Of a stretch of 64,000 bases of DNA, positions 1-8,703 are shown piece by piece. Source of the DNA: CAVTPD01 sp963736575 (GTDB lineage: Bacteria > Bacteroidota > Bacteroidia > Cytophagales > JAAEPT01); NCBI GenBank assembly GCA_963736575.1, contig CAVTPD010000003.1, positions 558,001 through 622,000 on the forward strand, in the 5' to 3' direction. Position numbers and translations under genes: made by a program. The notes beneath the pieces were generated by a model. It had not been told where the DNA came from, did not search any database, and saw nothing but the letters and a program-made list of their open reading frames with translations. Each line of letters begins with the position of its first letter. Position 1 is the first letter of the stretch.

Positions 1-3000
1 AGGTAAATTATCACCTGTAAAATGATCTCTATAACCGCCGTATTTTTGGAAAACAAGCGCCCCCCATCTATTAAATATAGTTACTTCAGCATCAGGGAAT
101 TGGGTAAGGCCCTCTAACATCCAGCCGTCGTTTACATTATCTCCATTAGGTGTAAACGCTGTTGGTGCTATAAAAGGTTTTATAAAATTCACTAAAACAG
201 AATCTTGATCTGAGCAGCCTGAAATTGTTGAAACATTTAGAAAATAAATAATTTCGTCTTCTTTATAAGACTGAACAGAAAGCTCTGGATTAAATGTGTT
301 TTGATTAGTAATAAAAGTAATTGCTTCTGATTCTGTAATTAATCCATTGTAAGAATACGCTCCCCAATTATAGATTAAATTTTCTGTGCCCGAATATTCT
401 AATTCAACTGGAAGGGTTTGGGTTACAGATTCATTTTCTACCACAAAAACATCTATGCCTTCTCCTATTTCAGGTTTAAAACGATTAGAGATTGACAATT
501 CTGGTTTATCTAAAATCTGAACATCTACTTCATTAGAAAAAATACTCTCGCAATCAAAAGAACTTGTAAGTTCTACTTTATACATCCCACTCTCCTGAAT
601 ACTGTTAATGGTTATGAAATCATCAGTTGATTGTTTAACAACATTCCCGTTTTTGTACCAAACATATTTTCCTACCAAACTTTCTTGTGAACTCAATTCT
701 TTAATAAAGATTGAATCGTCTTCACAAACAAAGGCTGGTTCTTCTATAGCTGGTATTAGAAGACCTACATCCGTAACTGTTAATAAAGCCTCATCTTCAA
801 AAATAGCATAACACAATTCTTTATCAATAATTTCGGCTTGTACCTTAATCTGAGGACTTGAAACACTTAATAATGAATCTCCTTTAATAGAGAGGACTTG
901 TGGTAATACAAGCCTTTCTTGAAAAGAAAAATTATTAAACTGAAGTAATACAGAATCTTTAAAGCTAGAATTAACCTGTAACTGATATGTTTTTTCTGGA
1001 CAGATATTTTCACCATCAGACAAACTAATCGAAAAACTAAAATTTTCTGTCGTCTGAAATAAGACTTGCTGATCTATTGGGCCAAAACTACCACACCTAT
1101 TATTTAATTCAACTGAAATTGTTTCGAAACCAGTATTCCCCCTTGATATAGAATTTATTTTATCACCGGATATACTAACAACAGAATCTGATTCAAACGA
1201 TCCCAAAACAGGGAAACTCCAATTATAGCTATCCGTATTAAATTGTTTTTTAACCTGAAAAGAAACTTCATCACTAGCACTTAAATTAGTACACAAAGTG
1301 TCTTTGCCTATAACTTCAATATTTTTAGTTAAATACGGGGAAAAATATTTTGGAGCCAATTGAATTAAAACCTTATCCGATAATTGGGAACTGGATACTC
1401 CACAAAAATTTTCTGCATAGACTGAAAATTCAGCTGAAGAATCTATAGTGGAATTTATTAGACTACTAGTTCCAACAGAATATAGACTAGAATCGGTATT
1501 AGAATTCTCGAAATCCAATAAAACTGATGACGAAACCCAATAATATTTTTGACCCCAAATAACCTCATTTATAGAAATCTTGTTGGCTGTTGTATTCTCA
1601 CATACGGTATCTTCTTTAAGCAAGTATGCAGATGATAAGTCCGGGATATCAATCACAGCTATTTGTAAGGTATCATACTTTACAGGACAGTTTATTCCGT
1701 TTTCAACTTCTACTTTCAGAATATATTCTTTTAATCCAGTCCCGAAAATTGATATGTTTTGTTGTTTTGTAGTTGGGTTATTTGAAGGATCTGAAATATT
1801 TGTCCCTTGGCCAGAAAGCCATTCAAAAGATTCTTCTGTTTGTATATTTGGCTGAAAATCTACTTCGTAAGTTTCTTTCAAGCATAAACCTAAAGTATCA
1901 TCAACGGCTATAAACAAGTCTCCAGAAGGAATTTCACGAATTAAAATAGAAGGTTCCGTTACTGATTCTACATAATTGATTGTAATAAAAGAAGTATCTA
2001 TAAATTGACAAGCTCCGTTACTTGTTACCCATAGAAAAACATTTTCACCTGGGTTAAGGTTAAATGTATCATTTTCCTTTTCAGACAATATGTTTTCAGC
2101 TTTATCTATCCAAATACCAGAATTACCATCCGTAAGCGTGTTTGCTTCAACTGTATCTAAGGCTGAACAAGTAATATAATCAGCGGTTATAATTGCCAAT
2201 GAATTTGGTAATGCATCTATAAGTAGAACTAGCGTATCTTTTGTGGTAGACAAAATGGTGTTTTCGATAGAATATTCTAAATAGTAGACACCTGTAGACA
2301 CAGACGCTGGCAATACTAAAAATGCAGAATCACTAGTAAGTTCTTCGGGACTATTAAACGATTGCCATTTTGATGATTCAAAGAACGGTTCCAAAATTGG
2401 GCTACTACTAAAAACAGTATCTGGAAGCTGATTAATACATAAGTGTAAGGTATCATTTACTGCTGCTATAGTTTGTTGAACACGATCTATCCAAATACTA
2501 TCTTTCTGTATAGGGCATGCCTTCAAACTGTCTTCAATAAACACTTCTATTTTTGCTAAACCCTCAAAATCTAATTGCTCAATTGTGGTTGAGGTTAAAC
2601 TTGGATTATTTATTATTCCCAAATTAGTTGTCCAGTTTGTCCTATAATTAGATTCTGAAATTGTAATAGATAGGTTTTCAAAATCTTGACCAGTTAAGAT
2701 AGTATCTGAAGAAACTAAGGGTAAATTGAATTGAAAAGTAGGTTCTTCTATAACATTTAACGTTAATGTATCTGATGTTGTTGAATCTGCAATAGAATTA
2801 TAGATAGAGTAGACAAATTTAAATGTACCTACTTGATATGGTTGTTGAAATTTTAAAGTGTCTAGATTATACGCTTTATTAACAACGCCTAGATAACCAT
2901 CCGAATCTATCCACTTAACCGTTTCGAATTTGTTTTGATAAAAGCTTCCGGCTATAGAAAAAGGATTAAAAGAAGATGAACAAATTGTAATTACAGAATC

Positions 3001-3900
3001 TATTTGCGCTTTAGTCTGTGGGATGTATTGAATAACAACAGTTTTACTTACAGCATAACATTCATCCGAAACCGATAACTTAACCGTATTTTCTCCTATT
3101 AAAAGGTTTTTAAACTCAATTATTGGTTGATTAACCTCATAAGTAACATTTGAGGGTTTGTCTATTATTAGATTATTAAGAAAACTATCTTCATTTAATA
3201 AAAACTGAATTTGGTCTACTGTTGTGAAAACGGTATCAGCAACTGGTTTTGCTTGATATGAGAGATTAATTTCTAAACTATCTTTTGCTATGACTCTATA
3301 ACTATTTCCATACCTAATTCTTATTGGGCAATTGTCTACATCAGTAAAGTTTTTAATTGAATAATTCCCTGCTCCTACAAAATCAATTATTGTGTCTGCA
3401 CCATTTACATTAGGAAATGATTTAAAAAAAGCATTGTCTTTAAACAAATCGAAAGATTTAGTTTTATTTTTTGTTTCTGTAAGATCAATTAATAAAGGAT
3501 AGTCGTTGGTGTAACTACAGATTGAATCCCTTTTAGAAAGGACAATCTGTCTTGCTGGTCTTCTGTAAACAACTACAGTATCCTCGGAAATTTGAGAACA
3601 TGTTCCGTCTAGATTACTAACTTTTAAAAAAACTTTACTTGCTAAAGGTAAATTAAAAGTGTAATCACCAGCGCCAGCTACAAAACTCATCCAGGTCTGA
3701 TTTTTATCAATATATAACTCGGCATTATAACTTACTAAAGGATCTCCCTGAAAGGAATACTCCAATATTGACGGACCTACTAACTCACATAAAGTATCTT
3801 CACCCAATAAATTAAGTACTGGCTTAAAATCGGGACATTGACCATTGACAAAAAAAGAATTGAGAGAGACAATCACCAATATAATACATCTGGTAATCAT
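1..3900 (-). CDS. Giant Ig-like surface protein with type IX secretion type B sorting domain (3' end outside window)
   Basis: The minus strand is open for 1300 codons from ATG at 3900 to the window edge. The product starts with a short hydrophobic signal peptide (about residues 1-21, ending NGQ before CPD). A long series of roughly 90-100 residue beta-rich segments follows, rich in Thr/Ser/Asp and carrying recurrent 'DTLC'-like and paired-Cys motifs, as in Ig-like or SprB-like adhesin repeats. The last visible residues, from about 1245, contain AFTPNGDNVNDGW and FNRWGALVF. This is the signature of the gliding-motility-associated C-terminal domain (TIGR04131-type, T9SS type B), which directs export across the outer membrane and usually leaves the protein attached to or released at the surface. 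About 20-40 residues appear to be missing beyond base 1. Role is inferred: adhesion or gliding-associated surface filament. No enzyme domain was recognised. Confidence 0.88.
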   Translation of the reverse strand, partial: MITRCIILVIVSLNSFFVNGQCPDFKPVLNLLGEDTLCELVGPSILEYSFQGDPLVSYNAELYIDKNQTWMSFVAGAGDYTFNLPLASKVFLKVSNLDGTCSQISEDTVVVYRRPARQIVLSKRDSICSYTNDYPLLIDLTETKNKTKSFDLFKDNAFFKSFPNVNGADTIIDFVGAGNYSIKNFTDVDNCPIRIRYGNSYRVIAKDSLEINLSYQAKPVADTVFTTVDQIQFLLNEDSFLNNLIIDKPSNVTYEVNQPIIEFKNLLIGENTVKLSVSDECYAVSKTVVIQYIPQTKAQIDSVITICSSSFNPFSIAGSFYQNKFETVKWIDSDGYLGVVNKAYNLDTLKFQQPYQVGTFKFVYSIYNSIADSTTSDTLTLNVIEEPTFQFNLPLVSSDTILTGQDFENLSITISESNYRTNWTTNLGIINNPSLTSTTIEQLDFEGLAKIEVFIEDSLKACPIQKDSIWIDRVQQTIAAVNDTLHLCINQLPDTVFSSSPILEPFFESSKWQSFNSPEELTSDSAFLVLPASVSTGVYYLEYSIENTILSTTKDTLVLLIDALPNSLAIITADYITCSALDTVEANTLTDGNSGIWIDKAENILSEKENDTFNLNPGENVFLWVTSNGACQFIDTSFITINYVESVTEPSILIREIPSGDLFIAVDDTLGLCLKETYEVDFQPNIQTEESFEWLSGQGTNISDPSNNPTTKQQNISIFGTGLKEYILKVEVENGINCPVKYDTLQIAVIDIPDLSSAYLLKEDTVCENTTANKISINEVIWGQKYYWVSSSVLLDFENSNTDSSLYSVGTSSLINSTIDSSAEFSVYAENFCGVSSSQLSDKVLIQLAPKYFSPYLTKNIEVIGKDTLCTNLSASDEVSFQVKKQFNTDSYNWSFPVLGSFESDSVVSISGDKINSISRGNTGFETISVELNNRCGSFGPIDQQVLFQTTENFSFSISLSDGENICPEKTYQLQVNSSFKDSVLLQFNNFSFQERLVLPQVLSIKGDSLLSVSSPQIKVQAEIIDKELCYAIFEDEALLTVTDVGLLIPAIEEPAFVCEDDSIFIKELSSQESLVGKYVWYKNGNVVKQSTDDFITINSIQESGMYKVELTSSFDCESIFSNEVDVQILDKPELSISNRFKPEIGEGIDVFVVENESVTQTLPVELEYSGTENLIYNWGAYSYNGLITESEAITFITNQNTFNPELSVQSYKEDEIIYFLNVSTISGCSDQDSVLVNFIKPFIAPTAFTPNGDNVNDGWMLEGLTQFPDAEVTIFNRWGALVFQKYGGYRDHFTGDNLP

Positions 3901-4247
3901 GGTGTTAGGAAGGTTTAAACTGGTTTTGAGCTAAGGCAAGATAAGAACAAGAAAGGAATTATTATACACTCTTTACTCTTAAAGCGTTTCAAAAAAACAA
4001 AATTAACAATTAATTAAACCCATATACAGCTGTTTAATAGGTACTGTCCATATTAGTGTGTCTGCTCATTATTCTAATTGCATATATATAGTTGCGCCAA
4101 CGGGGAAGTTTTGGAAGTGATAGTAAATACTTAAAATAAAATTAGACTACGCTACAATATACAAAAGCGATTACTGCACTATTAACACAGTAAACACTTT
4201 ATAAACTGTAAAAAAGTATTGCAGTAAATACGTTAATTTTAAAAAAA
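3901..4247. other. Intergenic region, 347 nt
   Basis: This A+T-rich gap lies upstream of the giant type IX secretion protein and downstream of the mutarotase gene. It should hold the promoter of the former, but no convincing TTTG/TAnnTTTG pair was found. An AT-rich hairpin near 4210-4231 is listed separately. No ORF, tRNA or repeat is visible here. Confidence 0.5.
4210..4231 (-). terminator. Weak AT-rich hairpin plus T-run downstream of mutarotase gene
   Basis: Read on the minus strand, GTATT-(6 nt)-AATAC is followed directly by a run of six T. It lies about 17 nt after the mutarotase stop. The stem is only 5 bp and AT-rich, so this is a tentative intrinsic terminator for the long minus-strand block. 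Confidence 0.3.
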
Positions 4248-5120
4248 CTAAATAGTCACAGAATAACTGCACTCAAAAACACCTTCTGGATCTATAGATA
4301 TTCTACCTCGTTTTTCAGCAAAAGGAAGACCCGCATCTCTTGTATCTGTAATACCATGCCAAGGCTCTATACAAATAAAGGGCGCTTTTTGACCCGGTTT
4401 AGACCAAATTCCTAAAAATGGAAACCCAGCAATTTTTACTTGTAAACTTTTATTATGTTTAGTGGATTTAAGTGTTATATGTTCTGATTTTATGTTATTA
4501 AAAATTAAGGCATCATCGTTGAAAAGATCATAATTCAACTCTAATACATTGGTGTTATTTAAAAAATTAGATTGTTTTTCCCCTGTTAATAACCCATCGC
4601 TAAACAACAAACGGTCTGAAGTCTCTTTTTCAGAAAACTCTAAATAATAATCTTCAAAATCTTCTTCGGAAGAAAAAGGGCAATTAAATCCTGGGTGGGC
4701 ACCAATAGAAAATGGCATTTCTACCGAGTTTGTGTTTTCTACCTTGTAACGTACATGAAGTTCACGACCTTCTAAACGGTATAGTACCGTTAAAATAAAA
4801 TCGTATGGGTAATGCATTAACGTATCACCGCTGCTTTTCAATTCATAAATTACAGAATTATCGAACTTCTCCTTCAGTTTAAATTCTGAATCTCTGGCAA
4901 AGCCATGTTGATTCATTTTAAAGGTTTGGTTCTTGTATTCGTAATTACCACCTTCTAATTGACCAATAATAGGAAATAATATAGGTGCATGCCTTCCCCA
5001 TATTTCTGCATTAGCTTGCCAAATATGTTCAATACGTGAACTTTTATCAAAGATGCTACAAATTTCTGCTCCTTTGGAGTTTATCTGAACAATCAGATTA
5101 TCGTTTTCAATAGATTCCAT
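4248..5120 (-). CDS. Aldose 1-epimerase (mutarotase) family protein, LacX-like
   Basis: 290 aa, cytosolic, no signal peptide. The family interconverts alpha and beta anomers of free aldoses. Visible family residues are HGFARD at about 71-76 (first active-site His), GAHPGFNCP at about 160-168 (second His) and CIEPWHG at about 251-257, which supplies the catalytic Glu. Length and motifs fit the LacX-like branch rather than GalM proper. It is the last gene of the long minus-strand block, 16 nt after the DUF4286 gene, and is followed by a possible weak terminator. The true sugar substrate cannot be told from sequence; some LacX-like proteins act on other or phosphorylated sugars. Confidence 0.88.
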   Translation of the reverse strand: MESIENDNLIVQINSKGAEICSIFDKSSRIEHIWQANAEIWGRHAPILFPIIGQLEGGNYEYKNQTFKMNQHGFARDSEFKLKEKFDNSVIYELKSSGDTLMHYPYDFILTVLYRLEGRELHVRYKVENTNSVEMPFSIGAHPGFNCPFSSEEDFEDYYLEFSEKETSDRLLFSDGLLTGEKQSNFLNNTNVLELNYDLFNDDALIFNNIKSEHITLKSTKHNKSLQVKIAGFPFLGIWSKPGQKAPFICIEPWHGITDTRDAGLPFAEKRGRISIDPEGVFECSYSVTI

Positions 5121-5136
5121 AAAAAGTTAAAGGCGG

Positions 5137-5448
5137 TTATTTTTCCTTAATTAACTCTAAAACTGAAGCGAAATATAGGCATTTCTCTCCAAATTTATTA
5201 GTGATTAGTTCGGTGAATTCTTTATGTCCATTAATGTAAAACTGGTGCAGGTCTTTATTAGACTCAAATTCTAAATGTACACATCTGGTTTCTTCTTCAT
5301 CAGTTTCGGTCCCTAAAATATTAAACAGCTTAACTTTAGTTACTAAAGTATCTGAAGATAATTGGACTTCTCCTTCCGCTAAATACCAATTAATCCATTC
5401 TTGAAATACTGTCTTTTCTACCGAAAACGTAATATTTAAAACGTACAT
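5137..5448 (-). CDS. DUF4286 family protein
   Basis: 103 aa small cytosolic protein with an alpha/beta plait feel: an N-terminal strand (YVLNITFSVE), a WINWYLAEGEV helix, and a C-terminal FGEKCLYFASVLELI segment. These features and the length match the Bacteroidota family DUF4286, which has no established function. It sits 3 nt downstream of a secreted protein gene and 16 nt upstream of the mutarotase gene, so it is probably co-transcribed with the aroE group. I assign no biochemical role. Confidence 0.75.
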   Translation of the reverse strand: MYVLNITFSVEKTVFQEWINWYLAEGEVQLSSDTLVTKVKLFNILGTETDEEETRCVHLEFESNKDLHQFYINGHKEFTELITNKFGEKCLYFASVLELIKEK

Positions 5449-5451
5449 AGT

Positions 5452-6189
5452 TTACTTATTTTGGTAGTACATAGAGAAATGTTTATTAAATAAACCTACC
5501 CAAAATTTAGGGTGAATTTTATAGAATTCTTTCTCTGTAATCTCTGCTGTAATCATTCCTTTAGAAAGAAAATATTCATAACTATAAATGAACAACTGAT
5601 TTCTGTATATAATAAAATAGGTACTATTAGATTGATCTTCATTAATTACATATTGTAACAGAATAATATGCCCTTCATTTAGCACAAGCAATAAAGCTGG
5701 GGGTGTATTATCTGTTCTTTTATGCTGAGCTATTTCATTATTGTAATAAGATTTATCTATTGTCCCCTTATTAATTCTTTTAAATACATCTTCCGAAAAA
5801 TAAATTGTTCGGAATTTTACTGAATCTTTTCCGTAATAAATAGTTAACGACTCTACATCATTAGGCTTAATTGTATAATGATTAAGCTCACCCATTTCAT
5901 TTACCGTAATAGTTACTCCTTTTTTCTGAATTAGTTTAGGGCCCTTAATTTTAGCATACCCCCATATAGTATCATGGGCATAATTAGTCATAAAAAAAGG
6001 CAGCTTTTTAGTATCTAATTCATGGTTTAGATACTCTCGTTCTAATTCATTATATGCTTTGGAGCTTTTTTTAGACTTTATGGCTTCTGTACTTTTTATA
6101 GGGAAGTATAGAGACGCACTTTCTTGCGCATAAGAAATCCAATTAAAAAAAAGTAAGCCAAACAGTAATATTTTACAGTGTTTATTCAT
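5452..6189 (-). CDS. Secreted or periplasmic protein of unknown function
   Basis: 245 aa. The ATG start at 6189 overlaps the 3' end of aroE by 8 nt, which argues for translational coupling. Residues 1-21 form a Sec signal peptide ending SYAQES. The mature part is mixed alpha/beta and rich in Tyr, Lys and Ile, with a segment YKIHPKFWVGLFNKHF near the C-terminus. It has no lipobox Cys, no Cys pairs and no membrane segment after the signal. I do not recognise a family. Its position between aroE and a DUF4286 gene tells little about its job. Confidence 0.72.
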   Translation of the reverse strand: MNKHCKILLFGLLFFNWISYAQESASLYFPIKSTEAIKSKKSSKAYNELEREYLNHELDTKKLPFFMTNYAHDTIWGYAKIKGPKLIQKKGVTITVNEMGELNHYTIKPNDVESLTIYYGKDSVKFRTIYFSEDVFKRINKGTIDKSYYNNEIAQHKRTDNTPPALLLVLNEGHIILLQYVINEDQSNSTYFIIYRNQLFIYSYEYFLSKGMITAEITEKEFYKIHPKFWVGLFNKHFSMYYQNK

Positions 6190-6922
6190 TCCAAATTTCC
6201 CAAGCTTTTTCAGCCTGTAAAACCAGCATTTCTAAGCCATTACTTACAACCGCACCATTTTCTTTTCCTTTTTTCATGAAAAGTGTTTCTTCCGGGTTAT
6301 ACACTAAGTCGTATAAAATATGTTTAGAATTTATAAAACTATATGGAATATCCGGACAGGCATCTACTTTAGGATACATCCCTAACGGACTACAATTAAC
6401 TATAATGTCTGAAACCTCAATTATTTCTTTATTTAAATCTGTATAACTAATTATTCCTTCCGATTTATTTCTAGACACATATTGAACAGAAACACCCTCA
6501 TCTTCTAAAGCTACTTTAACGGCCTTAGATGCACCGCCGGTGCCTAATAACAATGCTTTTTTATGCTGAAGACTACCTTTCACCAATTTCTTTAACGAAT
6601 TTATAAAGCCGTAATAGTCAGAATTGTACCCAATTAACTTTCCGTCTTTTAACTTAATTACATTTACAGCACCAATTTTCTTTGCTGCTGGGTGTAATTC
6701 ATCTAAAAAGGGAATTACCTCTTGTTTATAGGGAATGGTTACATTTAAACCTATAAGATTCTCTTCTTTAACAACGTTCTTAAAAAGAGTTATGTTATCA
6801 ATTTCAAAGTTTTGGTAAACCGTATTTTCTATTCCCTCTTTCTGAAATTTTTCATTGAAATACTTCTTAGAAAAAGAGTGTGATAACGGATAACCAATAA
6901 GTCCAAAAACCTTTTTTTCCAT
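6182..6922 (-). CDS. aroE: Shikimate dehydrogenase
   Basis: 246 aa. It reduces 3-dehydroshikimate to shikimate with NADPH in the chorismate pathway. The N-terminal substrate domain starts GLIGYPLSHSFSK (shikimate-binding Ser pair at about 14-16). NVTIPYK at about 60-66 carries the catalytic Lys, and NSDYYGF at about 99-105 the catalytic Asp. The nucleotide-binding loop GTGGASKAV is near 127-135. C-terminal GLEMLVLQAEKAWEIW is the usual closing helix. The ATG overlaps the last base of the DUF368 stop codon, so the two are likely coupled. Slightly shorter than the E. coli enzyme, normal for Bacteroidota. Confidence 0.95.
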   Translation of the reverse strand: MEKKVFGLIGYPLSHSFSKKYFNEKFQKEGIENTVYQNFEIDNITLFKNVVKEENLIGLNVTIPYKQEVIPFLDELHPAAKKIGAVNVIKLKDGKLIGYNSDYYGFINSLKKLVKGSLQHKKALLLGTGGASKAVKVALEDEGVSVQYVSRNKSEGIISYTDLNKEIIEVSDIIVNCSPLGMYPKVDACPDIPYSFINSKHILYDLVYNPEETLFMKKGKENGAVVSNGLEMLVLQAEKAWEIWNE

Positions 6923-7881
6923 TAGTCTTCTTTTACCAGTTTTTTACCGGCAAGTTCAATTATAAAAACGGTTACAAAACCTGCTACCATTAATCCAATG
7001 GCTACAAAATCATACGAGGTAAAATCGGGCATAGTCCAGTTTTCGTAACCTAAAACTACTTCTTTAACCGAACCGTCTTTTCTAACAACGGTGTCTCTAA
7101 TAATATTTTTCCAAGGCCAAATTGTATACAAAGACCCAAAAATAAAGCCTGTTAAAGCACTTATTGTAGCGTCTTGGTATTTATTTAACAAGAAAGATAT
7201 TACTCTAGAAAGCAGAATAAAACCCAATACAGCACCAATTCCAACAAATATTAAGATGCCAAAATTTTTATTTTGTACGGCTTCAATCATTATTAAGTAA
7301 TAATTACCCATTAAAATCAATACAAAAGATCCTGAAAGACCTGGTAATAGCATACTACTCATGGCTATAATACCACAAAGAACTAGATAAATAGGGTTAT
7401 CATTTTCTGCACCTGGGTCTAACATAGTTAAACCAACTGCAATAGCAATTCCTATTAAACCTAATGTAATGGTGGTGATGTTCCAACTTTTTATGGTTTT
7501 ACCTACAAATATCACAGAGGCTAAAATTAACCCAAAGAAGAAAGCCCAAACCCAAGGTTCATAACCATGTGCAATTGTTACACCTTCGGGTGTTATTCTT
7601 TCTAAGCCGATTGCCCATTTTAATAACTTACCTAAAGAAACGATACCAAAAACAGCTCCCGAAAATAAAACCAATAGAAAAACAGCATTTACATGTTGTA
7701 TTAATTCTTTAATTCTGAAACTAAACAGAAGCTGAACTGCTTTTACATCAAACGATTTTAATGATGAAATCAATTCATCATAGATACCCGAAATAAAAGC
7801 TATTGTTCCACCGGAAACACCAGGGATAACGTTGGCCGCTCCCATGGCCAAACCTTTCAAAAACAAAAGTAGATTTTTCAT
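6922..7881 (-). CDS. DUF368 polytopic membrane protein, probable undecaprenyl-phosphate translocase
   Basis: The reading frame extends upstream to a TTG at 7914. I choose ATG at 7881 because the family consensus begins MKNLLLFLKGLAMGAANVIPG, giving 319 aa. The hallmark GAANVIPGVSGGTIAF stretch lies at about residues 14-29, and about eight hydrophobic segments follow. A second inverted-repeat-like element, LLPGLSGSFVLILMG, lies near 180-195. DUF368 proteins have been shown experimentally to return undecaprenyl phosphate (C55-P) across the cytoplasmic membrane. That role is drawn from the family, not from this sequence. The gene directly precedes aroE (1-nt overlap) and lies downstream of a polysaccharide export module that would consume C55-P. 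Confidence 0.85.
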   Translation of the reverse strand: MKNLLLFLKGLAMGAANVIPGVSGGTIAFISGIYDELISSLKSFDVKAVQLLFSFRIKELIQHVNAVFLLVLFSGAVFGIVSLGKLLKWAIGLERITPEGVTIAHGYEPWVWAFFFGLILASVIFVGKTIKSWNITTITLGLIGIAIAVGLTMLDPGAENDNPIYLVLCGIIAMSSMLLPGLSGSFVLILMGNYYLIMIEAVQNKNFGILIFVGIGAVLGFILLSRVISFLLNKYQDATISALTGFIFGSLYTIWPWKNIIRDTVVRKDGSVKEVVLGYENWTMPDFTSYDFVAIGLMVAGFVTVFIIELAGKKLVKED

Positions 7882-7935
7882 AAAGGCATAAAAAAGCCCT
7901 GAATTTACATTCAAGGCTAATTATTTACTATAAAT

Positions 7936-8703
7936 TTATTTATTTAGAAACTCGTGAAATGTATCACTTCTTAATCCTAATCGGATAGTCTCTAAAGGAA
8001 TTGCTTCTTTTGGTGAAATATTACCTAGGTTAACATTAGCTCCACAAAGTTTTATAAAAAACACTTGTTGCGCTTTAATAGGTGCTTCCCAAATAATTTG
8101 CTCCATTGGTATTTCAGTAAGTATTTCTTGTACTAATCCCATTCTAACTTCACCACTAGAACGGAATAGACCAACGTTACCACCTTCGCGGGCTTCGCCA
8201 ATTACTTTCCAAGAACCGGCTTCAATTTCAGCCTTCATTAGTTTAATCCATTGATAAGGAGGAATAATTTTCTCCTCGTCTTTAGAGCCTACTTCAGAAA
8301 GAACCGTGAAATCTTTAGCTAGTTTTGAAATGTATTCACACTTTTCATCGTGCTCTAATTCAATAGAGCCGTCTGATACTTCTACATATTCTAGTTTGTA
8401 TTTGTCTAGAATCCTGCGGTAGCTATCAAAATCATTTCTAACTATAAAGGCCTCAAATAAGGTTCCCCCTAAATAAGTAGCTATTCCTGCCTCCCTATAC
8501 AAATCAAGCTTTTCTTGAAGATAAGGAGTTACAAAAGATGTAGCCCAACCTAACTTTACCAAATCCACAAAATCTGAAGAAACACTAAGAAAATCTTCGG
8601 TTTCTCTCAGGCTCATGCCTTTATCCATTACCATTGTACTACCAGAATTTCTCGGCTTTACTGTACGTTCCGGTAATTGAGAGATATCATAATTATCGTA
8701 CAT
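7936..8703 (-). CDS. Phosphosulfolactate synthase family (ComA-like) protein
   Basis: 255 aa TIM-barrel protein. The family adds sulfite to phosphoenolpyruvate to give (R)-phosphosulfolactate, first step of coenzyme M synthesis in archaea. Recognisable elements are TMVMDKGMS at about 23-31, KLGWATSFV at 50-58, GGTLFEAF at 79-86, EVSDGSIELE at 107-116, GEAREGGNVG at 167-176 (Glu/Arg-rich active-site loop) and WEAPIKAQQ near 204-212. The ATG overlaps the 3' end of the TPR gene by 11 nt. Bacteroidota do not make coenzyme M, so the product is probably used differently, for example towards sulfolactate or sulfonolipid precursors; that is inference. Assignment to the family is firm, the substrate less so. 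Confidence 0.82.
   Translation of the reverse strand: MYDNYDISQLPERTVKPRNSGSTMVMDKGMSLRETEDFLSVSSDFVDLVKLGWATSFVTPYLQEKLDLYREAGIATYLGGTLFEAFIVRNDFDSYRRILDKYKLEYVEVSDGSIELEHDEKCEYISKLAKDFTVLSEVGSKDEEKIIPPYQWIKLMKAEIEAGSWKVIGEAREGGNVGLFRSSGEVRMGLVQEILTEIPMEQIIWEAPIKAQQVFFIKLCGANVNLGNISPKEAIPLETIRLGLRSDTFHEFLNK

Noticed and set aside
608..1855. Short plus-strand ORFs (608-811 and 1580-1855)
   Set aside because: They lie opposite the continuous Ig-like type IX frame and show no domain or start context of their own.
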